A stretch of DNA of 64,000 nt from Blasia pusilla. Lineage: Eukaryota > Marchantiophyta > Marchantiopsida > Blasiales. The stretch spans positions 24,552,001-24,616,000 of the forward strand of contig CM114271.1 in the NCBI GenBank assembly GCA_050084515.1, written 5' to 3'. Shown here piece after piece: positions 59,099 through 64,000 of this stretch (its first letter is position 1; every line of letters begins with the position of its first letter). Below the pieces are notes generated by a model. The model had not been told where the DNA came from, made no database searches, and saw only the letters and a list, made by a program, of their open reading frames with translations. The position numbers and the translations under genes are program-made.

Positions 59099-59903
59099 CC
59101 TAACCACCAGCTAGGGGGGCGGGCGATTGGAGATTTTTTGGTACTTCTTGTCTCGTTGTTTGGATGCCATGAGTTAACATGGGATCGTGCGTGTTTGTGC
59201 GTGTGTTCGGTGACAGCGATGTATATTGTGTAGCGATGTGTATACGCACGATAATTATCACGTCTTTTAGGATAGATCGATGAGATCTAGTAGAGAGTCT
59301 TTGTGAGTAGTGGAGGATAGGCTTGGTAGGTCGAGGATGACCTGCTGAGACCCCAGGAAACCTGAGAGAGCAGGTTTTCCCTTGGTTTCGGCTCATTTGG
59401 AACCATATTGAGGAACTTACTATTTTAGGTAAGTACCATTTTGAGTATATGATCTACTTTCTATTTTTGTTAAGTGGCCCTTGACCTCCTACATCAGGTC
59501 AAGAGCCAAGGAGATGACTTGGGAGCATAGATTACCATGGAGAGAGCTTGGGAGAGGGGAGGGGTATATCTCAAGGAGAGAGAGCTTGAGAGGTCATTCT
59601 CTCTTTGTTGAACCTCTTGGCATGAGGCGGCAAAGTTATGGTCTTGCTTGCCTTGTGTGTGTAACCCAAGCCTATCATTAAGAGAGTGGGTTTGGTTTGA
59701 CATTGAGAGAGACATGTGAGAGTGCACACATGTGAGAACTATGGTGTTGTGAGAGATATTGGATCTTATTTTATTGTAGATATTTTGGTACTTCTTGTCT
59801 CGTTGTTTCGATGCCATGAGTTAGCATGGGATCGTGCGTGTTTGTGTGTGTGTTTGGTGACAACGATGTATGTTGTGTAGCGATGTGTATGCGCACGACA
59901 ACT
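59099..59903 (+). repeat. LTR-like 3' end of the third retroelement copy
   Basis: It carries the purine tract AGGGGGGCGGGCGATTGGAG, then 120-bp repeats at about 59132-59252 and 59780-59902 around a core of about 525 bp, all on the + strand. Its closest match in the window is 12994-13746. Confidence 0.9.
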
Positions 59904-61350
59904 TCATATTCCAACCCTATGGTTTCACACCAAGCAAGTTTTAGTGATTGTGATCTTGAGTGTAGCAACTCAAGATCTAGGTGATACACCACACTTTGAA
60001 GGTGACACCAAGTAAAACAATCCCCTAGGATTATGTAGTAGAAACACAATAGGGGTGCCCATTGCTCACTCAATACTTAGCTTACTTGGCACCTTTGATA
60101 TTTAAGTCGTTCCGGCCTACCATATGCTTCTTTACTCCACATGGGGTAATGATTTCACTAGATTCTCCACACTATGATTTACCACCTTGAGAAAACCTAC
60201 CTCCGTGTATGAGGCTACACCACCACTCTGACCCAACAAGGCTTCGAATTGGAACACCTCAACCGAGACCTCAACTAGTCACATCCCTCATATTGTCGAA
60301 TCCAAGGGAAAAAAGGGAAAAAAGGCGTTAATAATATAAACCACGGAAAAAAACAAGATAAACCACAATAAAAAAACATTGGCTGCATCATCATGCATAT
60401 AAAGAATTAAGCACACCTCTCTTATTGGCTCCAATAATGTACTCAAATGGAGCTCATCCTAACCTCATGAAGCCTATATTGACACACTCAAGCTCGTTGC
60501 TCCATCCTATCATTCCTATGCGCTCGATAGCCCAAATGGGTCTCGAGTCAACAAAAAACATCGATTGATAAGCTTCTTGATATTCACCTCATTTAAAACA
60601 AAAATTGAGGTAATTTTAGCTCGTTGTCCCTAATGAAGAAGTAATGCGACCGCCAACACAAACTAAATGTGGTTCCCAATCTTTAGAGGAAAAAACATCC
60701 GTTCAAATATAGGGTTGAGTATTCAACTTTTAAGCATGAAATTTTGAGTAGAAGCTTACCACTTTTAAAAGACCTTTCTTTACGACCTCTGCAACTAGGC
60801 CGTAATAACCGCTTCGCTTTCCCTTGATGCCACATATACTATTGGTGTAGTTTGGGGGAGTGGATTCGGAGTGCAGAGGCAGGAAATTGAAAGTTCTCTT
60901 GCAAGTGATTTTCAATCGTGACCCTAAGAATTAATTTTCCCGTGTTAGTAAACGTTTGTTTCCCTACCGTGTGACTCCCCATGGTGTCATGTTACTCCCT
61001 TTTTTTTCCGGCTCTCCGGCCATAAACGCCGTGTTTATGTTCTCCTTTCTTGTTACTCCCGTCATGCTTCGCCAAACACTCCTCATGTCTCCAAACCCAA
61101 AACTGAAAACCGGGCCGCATACTCGTTAAATATATTAGATATCATTATCAATTTTGCCCTCACTCCCTCTTGATACTCCTTTGAAGTTAGTATTCTCCCA
61201 GAGAACTTAGAAGTGGATTTGTTTAGTCAAAATCAAACTTTTTAAAGTTCTTGAAAAAGTTCAAGCGAAGCACGGTATCCTCGATATTACGCCAAAAGAT
61301 GTCTCGCGATGGAGTCATGTAAAAACTGATAATGATATTATGATATATCT
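59904..61350. other. Intergenic DNA
   Basis: No supported gene. A Helitron-like family B segment lies at about 60840-61127 (CCGTGTTAGTAAACG, CCATGGTGTCATGTTACTCC, ending GGGCCGCAT). Confidence 0.5.
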
Positions 61351-61760
61351 ACCTATATAATTAAAAGAGGACGAAGTTTGAAGAAACCCTCATGAGGTGT
61401 TGACACCTATCCTCTATAGGCTCCAATGGTGTCAACATATGTCACTTAGAGAGAGGGAGTTGAATGAAGGAGAGAGAATAAGCAAAATTAAATATGATTT
61501 GTGCATAGCATGGGCATCGATTAGCGTAATTAAAAGAAGACAGGATTTGAGAAACCCTCCTCGGACGTTGACACCCGCCTCTACATGCTCCCTTAATATA
61601 AACACGTGTCACGTTGAGAGACTATTGAATTAAAGGGAGATAATGAAAAAAATCAAAATCATCCTCTAAATAAGTAAATAGCACGGGCAACTCCTAATAT
61701 TAAAATAAACTAGCTCGGGGTGAATGGCACGGGCACCTGCTAATATTAAAATAGAAGAGA
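61351..61760. mobile_element. Clustered Helitron-like units (family A)
   Basis: Consecutive units start TATATAATTAAAAGAGGACG (about 61361), TAATTAAAAGAAGACAGG (about 61527) and TAATATTAAAATAGAAGAGAC (about 61741); each is preceded by an AGCAYGGGCA-type end (TAGCATGGGCATCGATTAG, TAGCACGGGCAACTCC, GGCACGGGCACCTGC). Such GC-rich 3' ends next to T-A-rich 5' ends are typical of head-to-tail Helitron-like copies. No Rep/helicase is present. Confidence 0.55.
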
Positions 61761-62508
61761 CTTGGGGCTGAAGATAGGGCCAGTCCAGCATTGATTAATC
61801 TCCGCTCTCCTGTGCCGGCCCCGGCGACTGTGGCAACGAATCAGGGAGGAAATATGACTCAGGGAGGAAGTGCACGTGTGTTTCGAACGGAAGCGTCCTA
61901 TTTTATTCATATCTCAGATGCTTTTGCCCGCCTGTCGGTTCCCGACGTTCCTCGGAAGTCCCTGTGAGTCCTGGAAGTGGCGACCGGCCCCAGGGAAAAG
62001 TGCGCTCTGCTGGGAGGGTCGGCAGTCAATGCCGAGTGGAGACGTGCGCTGGAAGCAATGTCATCGGGGCGAAAACGCCGGAAAGGGGCTCTTCTGAAGT
62101 CTGGACATGGTGCGCGAAATCTGCGCAGACAGATAGATTGAAGGTGCAGTCGCGGACAGAACGTGGTGTTGGGAGCGCGATGGGATGAGGCGCAGGATAA
62201 CTGCTGGTAACTCGGTGCTGTCGAGATCATTAGAGGCTGTGTTGAATCTGTTGAAACGAGACGCGAAAGCGATGCGGAAAGCAGAAAAAGCTGCTCGAGT
62301 GCGCTTCTGGCCGCTGCGAGGGGAGGGAGGGAGCGTTGCTGGATCTCTGAGTCGGGGAAGGAAGAACATGAGATCGGATTCGCGTTTGCATCCCTGAACC
62401 ACCAGACCGATGGAGCATCTTTTCACTGGCTCGAATCGACTTCCACAATGGACGAAACGAAAGGACTTGCTCTGCTCCAGGATGGAGTTTGTAAGGTCGA
62501 GGGCAAAT
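61761..62508. other. GC-richer stretch without a supported gene
   Basis: Overlapping ORFs on both strands (for example 61964-62188 + and 62061-62426 -) suggest composition rather than coding. I see nothing else here. Confidence 0.35.
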
Positions 62509-63060
62509 CCATCGAAACCTCAGGCATGGAATCACGGCGAGTACCACGAGCGTTTGGATAAAATCGGAGTCCATGCCCTGCCAATGGAACCCCATGAATC
62601 GTACTTGTACATTCTCCGACTCTACACACTGCTAAGACTTGAGAAGTTGGGACTTGATGGCCGCAACCGAATTCCGGATAGGGGATTCGTCATTAGGGAA
62701 AATCCATTGAAACCTCAGGCATGGTATAACAGTGAGCATCGCCAGCGCTTGGATAAAATCGGAGTCCATGTCCTAATAAGGTACCAATGGAACCACAAGA
62801 ATCGCGTACATTCTCCAACCCTACCCACTGCTACTACTCGAGAAGTCTAGAACGTGATAGAACGTGTGCAGAGAGGTTTCCCTTAGGGAAAATCCATCGA
62901 AATCTCAGGCATAGAATCACGGTGAGTACCGCCAGCGCTTGGATAACATCGTAGTCCATGCCCTGCTCAGGTACCAATGGAACTACATGAATCTTACAAT
63001 CTCCGACTCTACCCACTGCCCAAACTTCAGGAGTACAGAAGTTGATAGCAGGCACTGAAT
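62509..63060. repeat. Three tandem copies of a unit of about 190-195 bp
   Basis: GAAAYCTCAGGCATRG begins at 62514, 62709 and 62899; each copy continues with GCTTGGATAAAATCGGAGTC, a TGGAACYMCATGAATC block and a CTCCGACTCTACCCACTGC block. Copies two and three are closest. The repeats lie downstream of the GRAS gene. Confidence 0.9.
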
Positions 63061-63596
63061 TCACCAGGAGTAGCTCGGCGGTAACCGCAAAACTAGATCA
63101 TCTACGAGCAGTATGATCGCCAAATTAGGGGGCTGAAAAGCGCAAAATATTATACAAGCTCGAATGCGAAATACAATCGAAAATACAAAGCGGTGACGGT
63201 CCGACACGAATTGACCAGGAGGCACAAGATCGCCTTGACAAGGGAAAAGGCACTTGTGAACACTCTCCGTACGTCGTCAATTCCGATCCGTCAGGACCTC
63301 CGTTTATGGTTACTATAAACGTAACAGACAACGCCAGCGACGACGCAGAGAGGTATTCCGCTCCAATGTGCCAAGCCCAGTACCTTACTGATCATATCCA
63401 AAGTCTAGCCCTCAAGACGTCCCGGCCACAATCGAGGGATCGTCCTCGGTGCACGAAGCCACCAGGGGCTGACTGATCTAACCCTCACCGTGGCGCAAAA
63501 TGAAGCCCTTCGTCCCTTCAGATGGAATGGAGAATAGAGGATGACTCCTCCCAAGTGCCAAGTCGAGGTTCAATGATCTCATCCAACTGGCGTCGG
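63061..63596 (-). other. Probable 3' untranslated region of the GRAS gene
   Basis: This stretch lies immediately downstream of the GRAS stop and has no ORF of its own that I can support. Assignment is by position. Confidence 0.4.
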
Positions 63597-64000
63597 TCAC
63601 GGTTTCCAAGAGCTCATACCGTGGAGAGTCCGGTCCTTCCATCCGGCTAGTAACCATTTACCATCCTGGAAAATTCTATAACCCTTGTGATGTTGAGCTA
63701 ATAAACCTCTAAGTTCTTGAATGAGCTCTGGATTCGGAGTCTGCTGCTTGAAGCCTGCGTTTGTGATTCGGGATTGCCACTGTTTAGGGGTCTCTGCCCT
63801 CTCTATTCTTTCAACGCCCTCGCATGCTATGACGTTCAGAATTTCTCTGCCTAAGATTTCCCTCTCAGCGATAAACCTGAGCTTCGTGTGGGGCGGAACT
63901 GTCGAATGAACGGCATCAAATAAAGCGGAGTAATGACTGATACATTCCCGGACGCGAGCCATGAAAAATGGAGTATTCATACCAGCGCTTATAACTCCCG
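63597..64000 (-). CDS. GRAS-family transcriptional regulator, C-terminal part (runs off the window)
   Basis: The frame is open from the right edge to a TAG at 63597-63599, about 133 codons. It matches the end of a GRAS domain: PFFMARVRECISHYSALFDA (PFYRE-type region), EREILGREILNVIACEGVER, then the SAW region with KQWQSRITNAGF, WLLAGWKDRTLHGMSSWKP. The spacing of these blocks is closest in appearance to the SCL14/SCL33/PAT1-like groups, which bind chromatin partners in stress or light signalling; subgroup is tentative. The N-terminal part and start lie beyond 64000. No stop or frameshift is seen, so the gene is probably intact. Confidence 0.93.
   Translation of the reverse strand, partial: GVISAGMNTPFFMARVRECISHYSALFDAVHSTVPPHTKLRFIAEREILGREILNVIACEGVERIERAETPKQWQSRITNAGFKQQTPNPELIQELRGLLAQHHKGYRIFQDGKWLLAGWKDRTLHGMSSWKP

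Overview
The window looks like nuclear DNA of a land plant, probably one with a repeat-rich genome such as a moss, lycophyte or fern; the lineage cannot be fixed from sequence alone. Reasons: GT-AG introns in long host genes, the C-terminus of a GRAS-family regulator, a plant-type JMJD5/JMJ30 gene, a gene that looks like a plant-conserved protein of unknown function, and large tracts of Ty3/gypsy, Mutator-like, Helitron-like and MITE-like sequence. No bacterial or organellar features are seen.

Layout. 1-5.0 kb: retrotransposon debris, including a long inverted repeat (about 2.04-2.64 kb against 5.03-5.50 kb) around a reverse-strand LTR-like piece. 5.5-13.75 kb: a decayed Ty3/gypsy element on the + strand, read in order as gag with two zinc knuckles, protease, a DNA cytosine-5 methyltransferase (DNMT3/DRM-like) domain, reverse transcriptase/RNase H, integrase, a C-terminal PHD finger and an LTR-like 3' end. 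This is the most unusual object in the window. 15.29-27.46 kb: a Mutator-like element of about 12.2 kb with terminal inverted repeats of about 220 bp, a spliced MULE transposase on the - strand (SWIM zinc finger) and convergent accessory ORFs on the + strand, one with a C2H2 zinc finger, a layout like maize MuDR. 29.03-33.08 kb: an intact six-exon JmjC oxygenase gene of the JMJD5/KDM8 family, - strand. 33.3-41.5 kb: AT-rich DNA with MITEs, Helitron-like ends and hairpins. 43.62-47.91 kb: a six-exon gene, + strand, for an 867-residue protein with an N-terminal membrane segment and a conserved C-terminal module. 47.9-56.3 kb: intergenic DNA with tandem duplications. 56.3-59.9 kb: two more 3' ends of the 5-13 kb retroelement family arranged tail-out as an inverted pair, one split by an LTR-like insertion with a 5-bp target duplication. 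59.9-63.5 kb: repeats, including a triplicated unit of about 190 bp. 63.6-64.0 kb: the C-terminus of a GRAS protein, - strand, running off the window.

The host genes are not an operon and show no shared pathway. The two autonomous-type transposons both carry extra chromatin- or DNA-related domains: a methyltransferase plus PHD finger in one, and a C2H2-containing accessory gene in the other. In the retroelement 13 of 15 in-frame stops are TAG or TGA, as expected from C-to-T decay of CAG and CGA codons in methylated DNA.
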